A stretch of 64,000 nt of DNA from Leptospira meyeri (GTDB lineage Bacteria > Spirochaetota > Leptospiria > Leptospirales > Leptospiraceae): NCBI RefSeq assembly GCF_004368965.1, contig NZ_SORO01000001.1, forward strand, positions 434,001-498,000. Direction: 5' to 3'. Shown piece by piece: positions 10,189 to 19,552 of the stretch. The position numbers and the translations under genes were made by a program. The notes below the pieces were generated by a model. The model was given only the letters and a program-made list of their open reading frames with translations, was not told where the DNA came from and ran no database searches. Numbering within the stretch: position 1 is the stretch's first letter; each line of letters begins with the position of its first letter.

Positions 10189-10800
10189 CTATTTGATTTC
10201 CTTGATTAAACTAGCTGATTGATTGTACGTATAAAACGTAAAGGGGTGGATGACTTCCTTTTTTTCCATTAGAAAGGAAATGGTTTGAGAGGCTTTCATA
10301 AAAACTCCGTATAATAAATTTTCCTCTGTTTTCTGTACCCATAGGGAAAGGTTCGGTTGCCGGAACGCATAATCGGACCCTAAAAAATCTGCCGCATAAA
10401 GAATTTGGTCCAAGAGTTTTGGAGAATTATTTCCTAAGGTATGGGAGGAGATTGCTTTTGTGATCTCTAGATCACTAAATCCATATTCCTTTTCAAGCCA
10501 TAATGGAGCGGAGAAAGCATGGAGAGCCTGTGCGGGAATTCCAGTTACATCCAAAGAATATTCATAGAAAAGCTCCGTATGGATTTCCGATTTTTTCTGT
10601 TTGGTGATATCATGACAAAGTCCAGCTAGATAGGCTTTTTTGGGAATGGGGTGGTTGTGAATATTCGCTAGTGATTCCGCATATTTTGCCACTCGAAGGA
10701 TATGTTGAAACCTAGTTTCTGTGACATGATTTGGAACTTCTTCCATAAAAAATAAAATCCAATCATCTAATGAAGCATGGGACTTTGGTATTTGTTTCAT
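10189..10800 (-). CDS. yqeK: HD-domain bis(5'-nucleosyl)-tetraphosphatase, YqeK type
   Basis: A 203-aa HD hydrolase; YqeK enzymes split Ap4A symmetrically into two ADP. The HD metal-binding motifs are HILRVAKYAESLANIH and AYLAGLCHDITKQKK, followed by KAISSHTLGN and a second set ILYAADFLGSDYAF. Length fits the family. The ATG overlaps the nadD stop by 4 bp, and the nadD-yqeK-rsfS order is widely conserved. Another candidate Ap4A-degrading enzyme, the HIT protein at 26333-26854, is also in this window. Confidence 0.92.
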   Translation of the reverse strand: MKQIPKSHASLDDWILFFMEEVPNHVTETRFQHILRVAKYAESLANIHNHPIPKKAYLAGLCHDITKQKKSEIHTELFYEYSLDVTGIPAQALHAFSAPLWLEKEYGFSDLEITKAISSHTLGNNSPKLLDQILYAADFLGSDYAFRQPNLSLWVQKTEENLLYGVFMKASQTISFLMEKKEVIHPFTFYTYNQSASLIKEIK

Positions 10801-11408
10801 TCGAAACCACCCTTATTTTTGTCATTTAAAAACCTCAAAGCAAGTTCCTTGGTCTTGGGTAGAAGAAATTCAGTGACTAAGTTTCCATGAAAAATCTCTC
10901 GAATTTCCGTGCTACTGATGGGTAATATTGGGTTTGGTAATAGGTTTACCTTTGATTTCGGGATATAACTTGGGATAAAAATTTCTTTTGGGTAAGGAGT
11001 CACTCTACGCACAACAATGATTTGTTTGATAATGTCGAGAATTTCTAAATAGGATTTCCATTTCTCAAAAGAATCTAAATTGTCTTCGCCGATCACGAGT
11101 GAAATTTCTGAATTTGGATGGAGAGTGCGAAGCGTTTTTAAGCTATCAATTGTAAAACTTGTATTCGGTTTTTTAATTTCCTCATCCCAAAGGATCACGT
11201 TCTCTGAAAGGAAACCTTCAAATTCCGTGAGACAAAGTTCCCAAATTTCATTGGACCGAAATTCCTTCCCACCTTCCTTAAAGGGAGAAACGAAATTAGG
11301 GCAAATGTAAAGCAGAGCTTTGGGGTAGGATTTGGAAATGGTTTCAATCACATGCCGATGACCCAAATGGGGTGGATTGAAACTTCCTCCAAAAAACAAA
11401 ACTTCCAT
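10797..11408 (-). CDS. nadD: Nicotinate-nucleotide adenylyltransferase
   Basis: A 203-aa cytosolic enzyme that transfers AMP from ATP to nicotinate mononucleotide, the penultimate step of NAD synthesis. The nucleotidyltransferase signature GGSFNPPHLGHRHVIE is at residues 7-22 and the second one, ILPISSTEIREIF, is near 165. The core SLVIGEDNLDSFEKWKS is typical of NadD. It follows proA by 2 bp and is coupled to yqeK. Confidence 0.95.
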   Translation of the reverse strand: MEVLFFGGSFNPPHLGHRHVIETISKSYPKALLYICPNFVSPFKEGGKEFRSNEIWELCLTEFEGFLSENVILWDEEIKKPNTSFTIDSLKTLRTLHPNSEISLVIGEDNLDSFEKWKSYLEILDIIKQIIVVRRVTPYPKEIFIPSYIPKSKVNLLPNPILPISSTEIREIFHGNLVTEFLLPKTKELALRFLNDKNKGGFE

Positions 11409-11410
11409 TT

Positions 11411-12676
11411 TTAGCCGCGGACTTGTCCACTTCCCGTAACATAAGTTGTCGTTGTTGTTAGGTGGATAAGACCCATTGGTCCACGGACATGGAGTTTGCC
11501 TGTGGAAATTCCCACTTCCGCCCCGAGTCCATACTCACCACCATCGTGAAACCGAGTGGAACAGTTTACAAATATCGCAGCACTATCCAGTTCCTTTTGG
11601 AACGTTTGGATCTCGGTTACATCTTCAGACAAAATACATTCTGTATGCCCCGAGCTGTATTTTCGAATGTTTTCCATGGCCTCCAAAACAGAACCCACTA
11701 GTTTTACACTCAGTCTTGTGTCCAAAAATTCTGTGTAAAAATCTTCCTCTGACGCTAGTTTTGCTGCTGGAAAAATTTTGATAATCGACTCATCTCCAAG
11801 AATTTGGATTCCCGCAGATTCTAAATCTTCCAGTAGTTTCTTTAGATTCGGATAGTCTTTATGAATTAGTAGGTTTTCCAAAGCATTACAAACTCCAGGT
11901 CGTTGTACTTTGGAATTCACAAGAATGGGAAATACTATCTCTGGATTTGCTTGGTTCGAAAGATAAAGATTGGTCACACCTTTGTCATGTTTGATGACAG
12001 GAATTTTACTATTTTCCGAAACAAAACGAATGAGAGCCTCGCCGCCACGAGGAACAATTACATCAATGAGATCATCCAATTGAAAAAAAGGAACCATAGC
12101 TTCTCTATTTGTATTCTCTACAAATGTAACCACATCCTTTGTCACGCCAGGTAACTTCTTTTCTTCGATTGCCCTGTGGAATAAAGAAGAAAGGATCAAA
12201 TTGGAGTGGAAGGCCTCTGACCCACCTCGCAAGATACAAGCATTTCCTGATTTAAAGGACAGTGAGGCAATATCAATGATCACATTGGGCCTAGATTCGA
12301 AAATGGTCATGACCACACCAATGGGAACACGTTTCGTGAGAAGTTCGAGTCCATTGGGAAGGATGGTTCCGCGAACCACTTCCCCCACAGGATCCGGAAG
12401 ATTACGAATTTCTTCGATACTTTTTACCATTGACTGAATTCGTTTGGAATCAAGAAGGAGGCGGTCCATCATCGAAGAGGATAAACCTTTCTCCTGACCA
12501 TTTTTCATATCGATTTGATTTATTTCTATAATGGCAGATTCATTTTCCAGAAGGAGTTCTTCCACACGTTTCAGAACCGAGTTTTTTTCTAAAGTGGTTA
12601 AACCTTTTAGGCCTCTACTGGCTAACTTGGCTTTGGTGGCCAATGATTTTGCATAGTTTGTGTTCTCGTCTGCCAT
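11411..12676 (-). CDS. proA: Gamma-glutamyl phosphate reductase
   Basis: A 421-aa aldehyde-dehydrogenase-fold enzyme that reduces glutamyl-5-phosphate to glutamate-5-semialdehyde with NADPH, step two of proline synthesis. Catalytic Cys lies in [16 protein letters not shown]; cofactor region [10 protein letters not shown] and the C-terminal [20 protein letters not shown] are characteristic. Length is standard. It follows proB by 3 bp, as usual for a proBA unit. Confidence 0.97.
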   Translation of the reverse strand: MADENTNYAKSLATKAKLASRGLKGLTTLEKNSVLKRVEELLLENESAIIEINQIDMKNGQEKGLSSSMMDRLLLDSKRIQSMVKSIEEIRNLPDPVGEVVRGTILPNGLELLTKRVPIGVVMTIFESRPNVIIDIASLSFKSGNACILRGGSEAFHSNLILSSLFHRAIEEKKLPGVTKDVVTFVENTNREAMVPFFQLDDLIDVIVPRGGEALIRFVSENSKIPVIKHDKGVTNLYLSNQANPEIVFPILVNSKVQRPGVCNALENLLIHKDYPNLKKLLEDLESAGIQILGDESIIKIFPAAKLASEEDFYTEFLDTRLSVKLVGSVLEAMENIRKYSSGHTECILSEDVTEIQTFQKELDSAAIFVNCSTRFHDGGEYGLGAEVGISTGKLHVRGPMGLIHLTTTTTYVTGSGQVRG

Positions 12677-12679
12677 AGT

Positions 12680-13546
12680 TTACTCCATAGGGAAAGAAAA
12701 GAAATGGGATTGGATTTCGGAAGCAGTGGGAGTACGATGGGCGGAAGATTGGTCCGCAACCAAGGTACCGAAGTTTTCCACTTCAAAAAATTGAGAAATC
12801 GCATGTTTTTTCTCACCATTCACAATTCCTGTTTTGATACCATAGGGTAACAAAAGTTTGGCGGCATTGATTTTGGTAAACATACCACCAGTTCCAGGTC
12901 CTGTTGGACCTGTTGCCAGTTTTTCTATATCTTCTGTGATTTCGGTAAATAAATCAATTTTAGAATTATCTTTCAAAAATCCATCCACACCTGTTAGGAT
13001 GAGAAGAAGGTCTGCTCCCACAATGGATGCGACTATGGCTGAAAGGATGTCGTTATCTCCCAAATTGATTTCTTCCGTGGAAACAGAATCGTTTTCGTTT
13101 ACTATGGGAAGGATTCCCCAGCCCAGTAATTGGCGGAAGGTTTGTTTTAGGTTGGTAAAACTTTTTTCCTCGTTTAGATCTTTTCTTCCAAAAAGGATTT
13201 GGGCAATCGGAACGTTCACACGACTAAAAAAACTTTCATAAAGATTGAGAAGTTTGTTTTGACCCATAGCAGCAAACGCCTGTTTTTCGGCAAGCGTGGT
13301 TTTCCCATTGGGTAAGGAAGTAGATCCACTTTGGTCCACTAGAAGTTTTTTTCCCTGGGCAATGGCACCAGAAGAAACAAGGATTACTTCTTTTCCTTGG
13401 TCACGTAACATTCGAATGTCACCGACTAAATCATATAAAAAATCATTAATTTTGGATTCTTCACCAGAAACACGTGCGCTTCCGATTTTGATCACAATGA
13501 GTTTTGCCTTCTTTATGGAGTCTAAAAAATCCTTACGTGTTTTCAT
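12680..13546 (-). CDS. proB: Glutamate 5-kinase without PUA domain
   Basis: An 288-aa amino-acid kinase that phosphorylates glutamate to start proline synthesis. Elements: [11 protein letters not shown] (ATP), [19 protein letters not shown] region, [17 protein letters not shown] (substrate/Mg), [11 protein letters not shown] and the [15 protein letters not shown] lysine motif. E. coli ProB has a further C-terminal PUA domain of about 90 residues, absent here, as in several other lineages. The ATG overlaps the obg stop by 14 bp, and proA follows. Confidence 0.95.
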   Translation of the reverse strand: MKTRKDFLDSIKKAKLIVIKIGSARVSGEESKINDFLYDLVGDIRMLRDQGKEVILVSSGAIAQGKKLLVDQSGSTSLPNGKTTLAEKQAFAAMGQNKLLNLYESFFSRVNVPIAQILFGRKDLNEEKSFTNLKQTFRQLLGWGILPIVNENDSVSTEEINLGDNDILSAIVASIVGADLLLILTGVDGFLKDNSKIDLFTEITEDIEKLATGPTGPGTGGMFTKINAAKLLLPYGIKTGIVNGEKKHAISQFFEVENFGTLVADQSSAHRTPTASEIQSHFFSFPME

Positions 13547-14558
13547 AAACTAACTTTGTTTTTTCTTCGAAAAATACTTTGTCAATGCGTTCTAGTAAGT
13601 AATCCAAATTGGATTCCTTGTCGGCAGAAATACAAATGATTTCCCCTAAATGAGAGTAGTTCTTTTGGATTTCTTCCGTAAACGTGGGGTCATTGTCCCA
13701 AATATCCATCTTGTTGATGACGATAAGAAATTTTTTGTTTAGAAGAGTTTGGTTGTAATTCCCAAGTTCACTTCGTAACATTTCCAATTCTTCTTCGAGT
13801 TGTAAATTTCCACCGTCAAAAAGAAAAAGAATCCCTTGGACTCGTTCGATATGTTTAAGAAAACTAATGCCAAGTCCAACACCACGAGATGCCCCTTCGA
13901 TGATTCCTGGGATATCGGCTACTGTATAACGAAATAAGTCTTCATGTCTATGCACCACACCAAGGTTAGGGGAGAGGGTAGTAAAGGCATAACCAGCAAT
14001 TTTGGGATGGGCATGGGTAATTTTTGCGAGTAGGGTCGACTTACCAGCATTAGGAAGTCCAACGATCCCAATATCTGCTAGTAATTTTAATTCTAATAAT
14101 AAGGATAATGCGCCACCATCTTCTCCGGGTTGGCTATAGCGAGGAGCTTGTTGTACAGAAGTTTTGAAAAATGTATTTCCCTTTCCACCACGCCCACCCG
14201 TAGCAATGATAAAACTTTCTCCGTCGTGGCTGAAATCATAGATGAGTTCCATCGTAACGGAATCAATGATTTGGGTTCCCACGGGGACTTTCAGGATTAA
14301 ATCTTCGCCATTTTTTCCATTTCTGTTTTGCCCAAGACCTGGTTCTCCGTCCTGTGCCGCATACATACGGTCCGGAAGGTAATTTTCTAGAGTCATCATC
14401 CGACCTTCGGCAACAAAGATCACGTCACCCCCTTTGCCTCCGTCACCACCATCCGGGCCACCAAATTCGACAAACTTCTCTTTATGGAAATGGACAGAAC
14501 CTGCCCCTCCGTGTCCGGCTCGAATTTGAATGGGTACTTCGTCAATAAATCCGCTCAT
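13533..14558 (-). CDS. obg: GTPase Obg/CgtA
   Basis: A 341-aa GTPase of 50S ribosome assembly. The N-terminal glycine-rich Obg fold (residues 1-158: [31 protein letters not shown]) is followed by the G domain: G1 [12 protein letters not shown]2/switch [15 protein letters not shown]3 [13 protein letters not shown]4 [10 protein letters not shown]5 CISADKE. There is no long C-terminal OCT domain. It lies just downstream of the L21-Prp-L27 genes, the classical rplU-rpmA-obg arrangement, but a terminator-like hairpin separates it from rpmA. Confidence 0.97.
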   Translation of the reverse strand: MSGFIDEVPIQIRAGHGGAGSVHFHKEKFVEFGGPDGGDGGKGGDVIFVAEGRMMTLENYLPDRMYAAQDGEPGLGQNRNGKNGEDLILKVPVGTQIIDSVTMELIYDFSHDGESFIIATGGRGGKGNTFFKTSVQQAPRYSQPGEDGGALSLLLELKLLADIGIVGLPNAGKSTLLAKITHAHPKIAGYAFTTLSPNLGVVHRHEDLFRYTVADIPGIIEGASRGVGLGISFLKHIERVQGILFLFDGGNLQLEEELEMLRSELGNYNQTLLNKKFLIVINKMDIWDNDPTFTEEIQKNYSHLGEIICISADKESNLDYLLERIDKVFFEEKTKLVYENT

Positions 14559-14572
14559 AGTTTCCTTTAGTC

Positions 14573-14612
14573 AAAAAAAAACCCGTTCAAGGGAGATCCT
14601 AAAACGGGTTTC
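14573..14612 (-). terminator. Rho-independent terminator after rpmA
   Basis: On the - strand AAACCCGTT and AACGGGTTT (arms 14611-14603 and 14587-14579, 15-nt loop) form a 9-bp stem that runs into a T tract (14580-14573). It lies between rpmA and obg and would end or attenuate the rplU-prp-rpmA transcript before obg. Confidence 0.8.
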
Positions 14613-14613
14613 G

Positions 14614-14633
14614 CCTCTCAAATGTATGAGAGG
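14614..14633 (-). repeat. Second hairpin directly after the rpmA stop
   Basis: CCTCTCA and TGAGAGG are perfect 7-bp inverted arms with a 6-nt loop, one base past the rpmA stop codon. Without its own T run it is not a terminator; together with the next hairpin it could protect the mRNA 3' end. Confidence 0.6.
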
Positions 14634-14634
14634 A

Positions 14635-14892
14635 TTACACTTTCGGGTAAACGGAGATTTGTTGTCTTTCTTTCGTTACGTGTTCGAAAGTCACAACTCC
14701 ATCAACGAGTGCGTAAAGAGTATGGTCACGACCAATCCCTACATTTTTTCCGGCTTTGTATTCAGTTCCTCTTTGGCGAACAATAATGTTTCCAGCAATT
14801 GCTTGTTGGCCACCATATACTTTTACACCAAGTCTTTTCGATACCGAATCACGACCGTTCTTTGTGGATCCACCACCTTTCTTTGTAGCCAT
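14635..14892 (-). CDS. rpmA: 50S ribosomal protein L27
   Basis: An 85-aa L27 starting [19 protein letters not shown], the mature-type N-terminus that reaches the peptidyl-transferase centre. The rest ([33 protein letters not shown]) is standard. An in-frame TAA, which is the stop of the prp gene, lies two codons before the ATG, so there is no room for an N-terminal extension of the kind Prp cuts in Firmicutes. Confidence 0.98.
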   Translation of the reverse strand: MATKKGGGSTKNGRDSVSKRLGVKVYGGQQAIAGNIIVRQRGTEYKAGKNVGIGRDHTLYALVDGVVTFEHVTKERQQISVYPKV

Positions 14893-14895
14893 TGT

Positions 14896-15225
14896 TTACC
14901 CCTTTATTATTTCGTCTTGGATGGAGATCGCTTGGGAATGAGTGGTCGCTAAACTTTTTAATCCAAATTCAACCATCGAAAGTAGGTTTTGGTAACCCTC
15001 TCTTTGGTCCTTCATGACTAAAAATTCTAAATACCCGTCTCGTTTTGTTTCCGATTCCAAACTGCCTTGTGATGCTAAGTAAGAGTGAGCACTCTGAACC
15101 AGAGTGGAGACTCCTGCACACAAAAGATTTTCGCCTTTTGAACCTAAGTCCTTGGGAGAATGTCCTTCCAGTTGGATTCCTGCGATTTTCCCTCCTAAAT
15201 CTTTTAAAATCTTACTATAAATCAA
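14896..15225 (-). CDS. prp: Prp-like ribosomal-processing cysteine protease (YsxB family)
   Basis: A 109-aa member of the YsxB/Prp family located between L21 and L27, the conserved place. In S. aureus Prp the catalytic pair is His22 and Cys34; here GH is at about 21-22 (IQLEGHSPKD) and Cys at 36 (GENLLCAGVSTLVQS). Prp cleaves an N-terminal leader from L27, but the adjacent L27 has none, so the substrate here is unclear. It abuts rplU with no gap and its stop is 3 bp from the rpmA start. Confidence 0.85.
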   Translation of the reverse strand: MIYSKILKDLGGKIAGIQLEGHSPKDLGSKGENLLCAGVSTLVQSAHSYLASQGSLESETKRDGYLEFLVMKDQREGYQNLLSMVEFGLKSLATTHSQAISIQDEIIKG

Positions 15226-15534
15226 TTATCCGTTGATGGATACTACTTGGAGTTTTTGGAGTTGTTGTCTGTGTCCCCAAGACTTCTTGTAGTTTTTTCT
15301 TTTTTTGTATTTGAAACCGTGGATTTTGTCACCTTTGCAGTCTTCTAATACTTTCAAAGTCACTTTTGCACCGGAAAGTGCTGGTGAACCAATGTTCACT
15401 TTGTTGTTATCGGAAAGGAGTAGGACTTTCGTTTCTACTGTGCTTCCAACCGTGTTTCCTGTTTTTTCTGCGACGAATACCTGGTCAGGAGAAACTTTAA
15501 ATTGTTTGGCTCCAAGTTCAATAATGGCGAACAT
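15226..15534 (-). CDS. rplU: 50S ribosomal protein L21
   Basis: A 102-aa L21: MFAIIELGAKQFKVSPDQVF at the start and the basic 23S rRNA-binding tail GFKYKKRKNYKKSWGHRQQL near the end. First gene of the rplU-prp-rpmA run; the promoter must lie in the short interval towards the divergent typA gene. Confidence 0.97.
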   Translation of the reverse strand: MFAIIELGAKQFKVSPDQVFVAEKTGNTVGSTVETKVLLLSDNNKVNIGSPALSGAKVTLKVLEDCKGDKIHGFKYKKRKNYKKSWGHRQQLQKLQVVSING

Positions 15535-15652
15535 ATAACTATCCTAATCTCTTTCTCGAATGTAGTTCTTACCAGGATTTCTGATGGGCACCTCTTGTCA
15601 AACTGAAATCCCCATTTACAGCCTAACTGGATTAGAATTTCTGGTAAAAACA

Positions 15653-17461
15653 ATGGAAATTCGCAACATCGCCATCATCGCACACGTCGACCACGGTAAG
15701 ACGACACTAACAGATTGTATCCTTCGCCATACGGGCGCCGTAACCGCAAAAGAAGACCGAGAAAGACTCATGGATTCCAACGCATTGGAACAGGAAAAAG
15801 GGATTACCATCCTTGCCAAGAACACTTCGGTAAAATACAAAGGCACTCGCATTAATATCGTAGACACTCCAGGCCACGCTGACTTCGGAGGAGAAGTGGA
15901 ACGAGTTCTGTCCATGACAGACTGTACACTATTACTTGTCGATGCTTTCGACGGACCAATGCCACAAACTCGGTTTGTGCTTGGAAAATCACTCCAACTC
16001 GGTCACAAACCAATCGTAGTTGTGAACAAAGTTGACCGTGAAGGTGCAAGACCTGGTTACTCAGTAGACAAAGTATTTGATTTATTCAGTGATCTCGGTG
16101 CCACCGAAGAACAGTTAGATTTTCCTATCATTTATGCATCAGCAAAACAAGGTTGGGCCGTAAACCAACTTTCCGAAGTGCCGGGAACCAACATCGAACC
16201 ACTCCTTGATAAAGTTTTGGAACATGTCGCTGCCGTAAAAAGCGAAAGTGATAAAGCTCTACAATTCCAAGTAACAGCACTTGATTACAATGAATATGTT
16301 GGTCGTATTGCCATTGGTAAAATCTACCAAGGTACTATGAAAAAAGGTGCTGACGTAACACTCGCAAAAACAAACGGAACTACTGCTAATTATAAAATCA
16401 CAAAACTTTATGGTTACGAAGGACTCACTCGTTACGAGATTGATGAAGCCGGATCTGGGGATATCGTAGCGATGGCTGGGATTCCAGATGTGTTCATCGG
16501 GGATACTGTTTGTGATCTTGGAAATCCGCTTCCACTCCCTGCCATCCAAGTAGAAGAACCTACTGTTTCCATGTTCTTTATGGTCAACAACTCACCGTTT
16601 GCTGGTAAAGAAGGAAAGTTTGTGACTACAAGAAATCTTCGGGAACGTTTGGACAGAGAACTTGAAACAAACGTGGCACTTCGTTTAGAAGAAACGGAAG
16701 ACAAAGATCGTTTTAAAATTTTAGGACGTGGGGAACTCCACTTATCCATCCTCATTGAAAACATGAGAAGAGAAGGATACGAACTCCAAGTATCTCGCCC
16801 AGAAGTAATTATCAAACAAAACGAAGTTGGTGAAAAAATTGAACCTTACGAAACACTCGTAATGGATCTACCAGACCAATACTCGGGCGCTTGTATCCAA
16901 GAACTAAACCGACGTAAAGGTGAGTTAACAGGAATGGATGCTCATACTTCCGGAATCACTCGTGTAGAATATGTCATTCCGACAAGAGGACTCATTGGAT
17001 TCAGAGGCCATTTTATTTCTGAAACTCGTGGAGAAGGGGTAATGTCTAGCCGCTTCCTACGTTTTGATAAATACAAAGGTGAAATTCCTGGTCGTAAAAA
17101 CGGAGCGCTCATTTCTATGGATTCTGGTGAATCCACTGCATATGCATTATGGAAAGTGCAAGAACGTGGTGAACTATTCATTGAGCCACAAGTGGCCGTT
17201 TATCCAGGGATGATCCTTGGTATGAATAGCAGGGATTCCGATTTGGAAGTAAACCCTGTTCGTGAGAAAAAGTTAACCAACGTTCGTGCTTCTGGATCGG
17301 ATGAAGCGATTCGTTTGGTTCCACCGAAGAAACTGACTTTGGAACAATCCATTGAATTTTTAGATGATGATGAACTTTTGGAAGTAACTCCACAAAGTTT
17401 GCGTCTTCGTAAAAAAGTTTTGGATGCAAGTATGAGAAAAAGATCTGGCGGTGGGAGATAA
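15653..17461 (+). CDS. typA: Ribosome-associated GTPase TypA/BipA
   Basis: A 602-aa translational GTPase that aids ribosome assembly and stress adaptation. The start at ATG 15653 ([19 protein letters not shown]) is chosen over an upstream GTG-class codon because it gives the standard N-terminus. G motifs: [38 protein letters not shown]-like domains III and V follow ([20 protein letters not shown]), then the BipA-specific C-terminal domain ([17 protein letters not shown]). Divergent from rplU; a terminator follows. Confidence 0.97.
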   Translation: MEIRNIAIIAHVDHGKTTLTDCILRHTGAVTAKEDRERLMDSNALEQEKGITILAKNTSVKYKGTRINIVDTPGHADFGGEVERVLSMTDCTLLLVDAFDGPMPQTRFVLGKSLQLGHKPIVVVNKVDREGARPGYSVDKVFDLFSDLGATEEQLDFPIIYASAKQGWAVNQLSEVPGTNIEPLLDKVLEHVAAVKSESDKALQFQVTALDYNEYVGRIAIGKIYQGTMKKGADVTLAKTNGTTANYKITKLYGYEGLTRYEIDEAGSGDIVAMAGIPDVFIGDTVCDLGNPLPLPAIQVEEPTVSMFFMVNNSPFAGKEGKFVTTRNLRERLDRELETNVALRLEETEDKDRFKILGRGELHLSILIENMRREGYELQVSRPEVIIKQNEVGEKIEPYETLVMDLPDQYSGACIQELNRRKGELTGMDAHTSGITRVEYVIPTRGLIGFRGHFISETRGEGVMSSRFLRFDKYKGEIPGRKNGALISMDSGESTAYALWKVQERGELFIEPQVAVYPGMILGMNSRDSDLEVNPVREKKLTNVRASGSDEAIRLVPPKKLTLEQSIEFLDDDELLEVTPQSLRLRKKVLDASMRKRSGGGR

Positions 17462-17500
17462 ACAGAATTTAATATTCTAACTAATCTCTCATCAAAAAGA

Positions 17501-17530
17501 AAAAGGGACTAAGGATTTAGTCCCTTTTTT
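17501..17530. terminator. Bidirectional terminator between typA and the AsmA-like gene
   Basis: AAAAGGGACTAA and TTAGTCCCTTTT form a 12-bp perfect stem with a GGAT loop, A-rich on one side and T-rich on the other, between two convergent genes. It should serve typA (+) and is symmetrical enough to serve the - strand gene as well. Confidence 0.9.
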
Positions 17531-17545
17531 ATGTACAAATAGAAT

Positions 17546-18994
17546 TTAGAAACCTAAACCTTTGAGAGCATTTCCAGCGCCTGGAATTTTTTTCAAAGCA
17601 TCACTTGCTTTTCCTTTGATTACTTCTTTGACAGCACCACCGATGAGATCGGTGAGAGTACCAAGTCCGACTCCTAACTCTACATTTGGATTACGGATGT
17701 CTCCATAAGTTCGAAAGGGAATAAAAAGCCTTTCATCTTTGATGAGATTGCCAACAATTTTATTACGAAAGGCTTTTGGATCTCCTTGGCCTTTGGTGGC
17801 TTGTTTGATTTTTTCATCTACAGATGCCAAAGATTTTTTGGATTCTTCTTCATCATACAACATACCCATTTTCATTTCATGGTAGTTTGTTGTGGTGACA
17901 ATGTAAGATCCTTTGGTGATCTGTAAGTCATAGTTTTTAGTAGGAAAGGTTGGTTCGTCTAGAAAGGTTACTTTCCCATTGCTGTATTCAACATGAAAGG
18001 AAACGTCTTTTTTTAGTTCTGCTTTTTCTTTTAGTTTGTCCAATTTTAAGCCAGCTTGGTTTAAAGCAGGCAGTTCCCCTGCAATCGCATCGAAAGCAGC
18101 AAATCCCGAAACAAACGAATCTTCTTTCATGGTAACTTCATAATTAACTTTGGGATTCACGAGTCCTGTTTTGGCAACGAAAGGTGTTACTTTTCCCTCT
18201 GTTTCTAATAAAAATTTGGCCGCTTCTTTTTTGTTTCTTCCAATAATCGTGATATCAGCATCAAAATTCACATTCACATTGTTATGTGACTCAAGATCAC
18301 TTCCATCTATATCAATGTCCTTTAATTCTAAATCCAATTTTTGAATTTGAATTTGTTGACCGGTTTTACGCATATTCACTCGGATGTTTCCCTCTTGAAT
18401 GCCAACAAGACCCATTTTGATAGCAATCGGAATATCTTTGATAGAGAATGGACCGGACGGTGGGGCACTCGCTTTTTCTTTAGCCTCTTCTTCTGCTTCC
18501 TTTTTCTTCTCCGCCAGAGCTTCTGCAGAAAGGGCGGGATTTTTTTCTCCATCTACAATTTTCGGTGTTTTGAAAAGAGAAGTAAGATTGTTGCCTCCAT
18601 CTTCATTCATGGTTAGAGAGATTTCTGGTTGTTTGAGGAGGATTTTATTTACCTTTAAGGTTTTTGTCAAAAGTGCTAAAAAGGAAATCTTAACTTCTGC
18701 TTTTCCAAGCTGAATGAGACCTTTGGGTTTTGATTTTCTTTCGTCGAGAGGAATGCCTTTGTTTGCTACTTCATCTCTTGGGGCAAGAATAATTCCTTCA
18801 ATTTCTATCCCAGAGAGAACATTGAATAGACTGATGTTGACTGATTCGACATGGGCTCGCACATTGATGGATGATTCAATCTGTTTGACTAAAAAACTTG
18901 GAGTGATCAAACTTCCGGCAAAAACTAACGCGATGATTACGATGAGGAGAATGCCTGCGATGACCGCACCAATTCCGTAACCTATTTTTTTCAT
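17546..18994 (-). CDS. AsmA-like membrane-anchored protein
   Basis: About 482 aa. ATG at 18994 is chosen because AGGAGA lies just upstream; it gives MKKIGYGIGAVIAGILLIVI, a signal-anchor segment. The following region (PSFLVKQIESSINVRAHVES, NISLFNVLSGIEIEGIIL, then IQLGKAEVKISFLALLTKTL) has the AsmA/YhdP/Tam-like pattern of proteins thought to shuttle lipids between membranes. A charged Lys/Glu/Ala linker sits around 165-190 (EALAEKKKEAEEEAKEKA). The C-terminus (LTDLIGGAVKEVIKGKAS, then ALKKIPGAGNALKGLGF) resembles the tail of AsmA-family proteins. Specific function unknown. Confidence 0.7.
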   Translation of the reverse strand: MKKIGYGIGAVIAGILLIVIIALVFAGSLITPSFLVKQIESSINVRAHVESVNISLFNVLSGIEIEGIILAPRDEVANKGIPLDERKSKPKGLIQLGKAEVKISFLALLTKTLKVNKILLKQPEISLTMNEDGGNNLTSLFKTPKIVDGEKNPALSAEALAEKKKEAEEEAKEKASAPPSGPFSIKDIPIAIKMGLVGIQEGNIRVNMRKTGQQIQIQKLDLELKDIDIDGSDLESHNNVNVNFDADITIIGRNKKEAAKFLLETEGKVTPFVAKTGLVNPKVNYEVTMKEDSFVSGFAAFDAIAGELPALNQAGLKLDKLKEKAELKKDVSFHVEYSNGKVTFLDEPTFPTKNYDLQITKGSYIVTTTNYHEMKMGMLYDEEESKKSLASVDEKIKQATKGQGDPKAFRNKIVGNLIKDERLFIPFRTYGDIRNPNVELGVGLGTLTDLIGGAVKEVIKGKASDALKKIPGAGNALKGLGF

Positions 18995-19076
18995 ATGGTC
19001 TCCTAATTCCGACACTAACGAGTGGAATAGAGACTAGGATAAATTTTATTTCTGTAAAGTAAAAAAGGGAAGGAAA

Positions 19077-19505
19077 TTAATTCAAAAACCTAACCGAACT
19101 GATAATGTTAGTTAACTGTTGGAAAAGTTCATCACCCACTTCTTCATCGGAGTTGTAGGTAACGAGAAGCATTCTAGATTTGTTGGCCACCATATATACC
19201 ATCCACACACGATCTTCCTTTAAAAATTCGCAGGCTCGAATGGAGGAACCTTCATTGTTTTCAAAAACTGCGACATTTTCCGCATCATAATCGATTTCAT
19301 GTATTTTTAAGTAGTTCTCTAATTCTTGGTCAACATTGAAATCTTCTAATTTTGATTCGAAGGCGTAAACTTGCAAGGCACCTCCACCATCGGGGTGGAA
19401 AAAGGCTGGAATTTCTTCTACCACCATATGTTCCCAAGTGGCAGGGAATAGAAAGGAATACCAACCTTGCGGGGATCGAAATTGTTTATAGAGTGGTTTT
19501 GTCAT
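19077..19505 (-). CDS. Conserved hypothetical protein (PsbP/DUF3805-like)
   Basis: A 142-aa soluble protein without signal peptide or membrane segment. It begins MTKPLYKQFRSPQGWYSFLF and shows PATWEHMVVEEIPAFFHPDGGGALQVYAF, a pattern seen in small PsbP/DcrB-like or DUF3805 proteins (from memory, unverified). The end, LFQQLTNIISSVRFLN, is also typical of that fold. No functional residues can be named. It shares strand with the AsmA-like gene and lies 82 bp upstream of it, so co-transcription is possible. Confidence 0.55.
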   Translation of the reverse strand: MTKPLYKQFRSPQGWYSFLFPATWEHMVVEEIPAFFHPDGGGALQVYAFESKLEDFNVDQELENYLKIHEIDYDAENVAVFENNEGSSIRACEFLKEDRVWMVYMVANKSRMLLVTYNSDEEVGDELFQQLTNIISSVRFLN

Positions 19506-19552
19506 AAGAATTCCCTTTTCTTTCCAATAAATCTTTGGAGTAATGGCAGTAA

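Noticed and set aside
15596..15601. TTGACA on the - strand as the -35 of the rplU promoter
   Set aside because: No acceptable -10 lies 16-18 nt downstream; the nearest AT-rich hexamer (TAAGAA) is 24 nt away.
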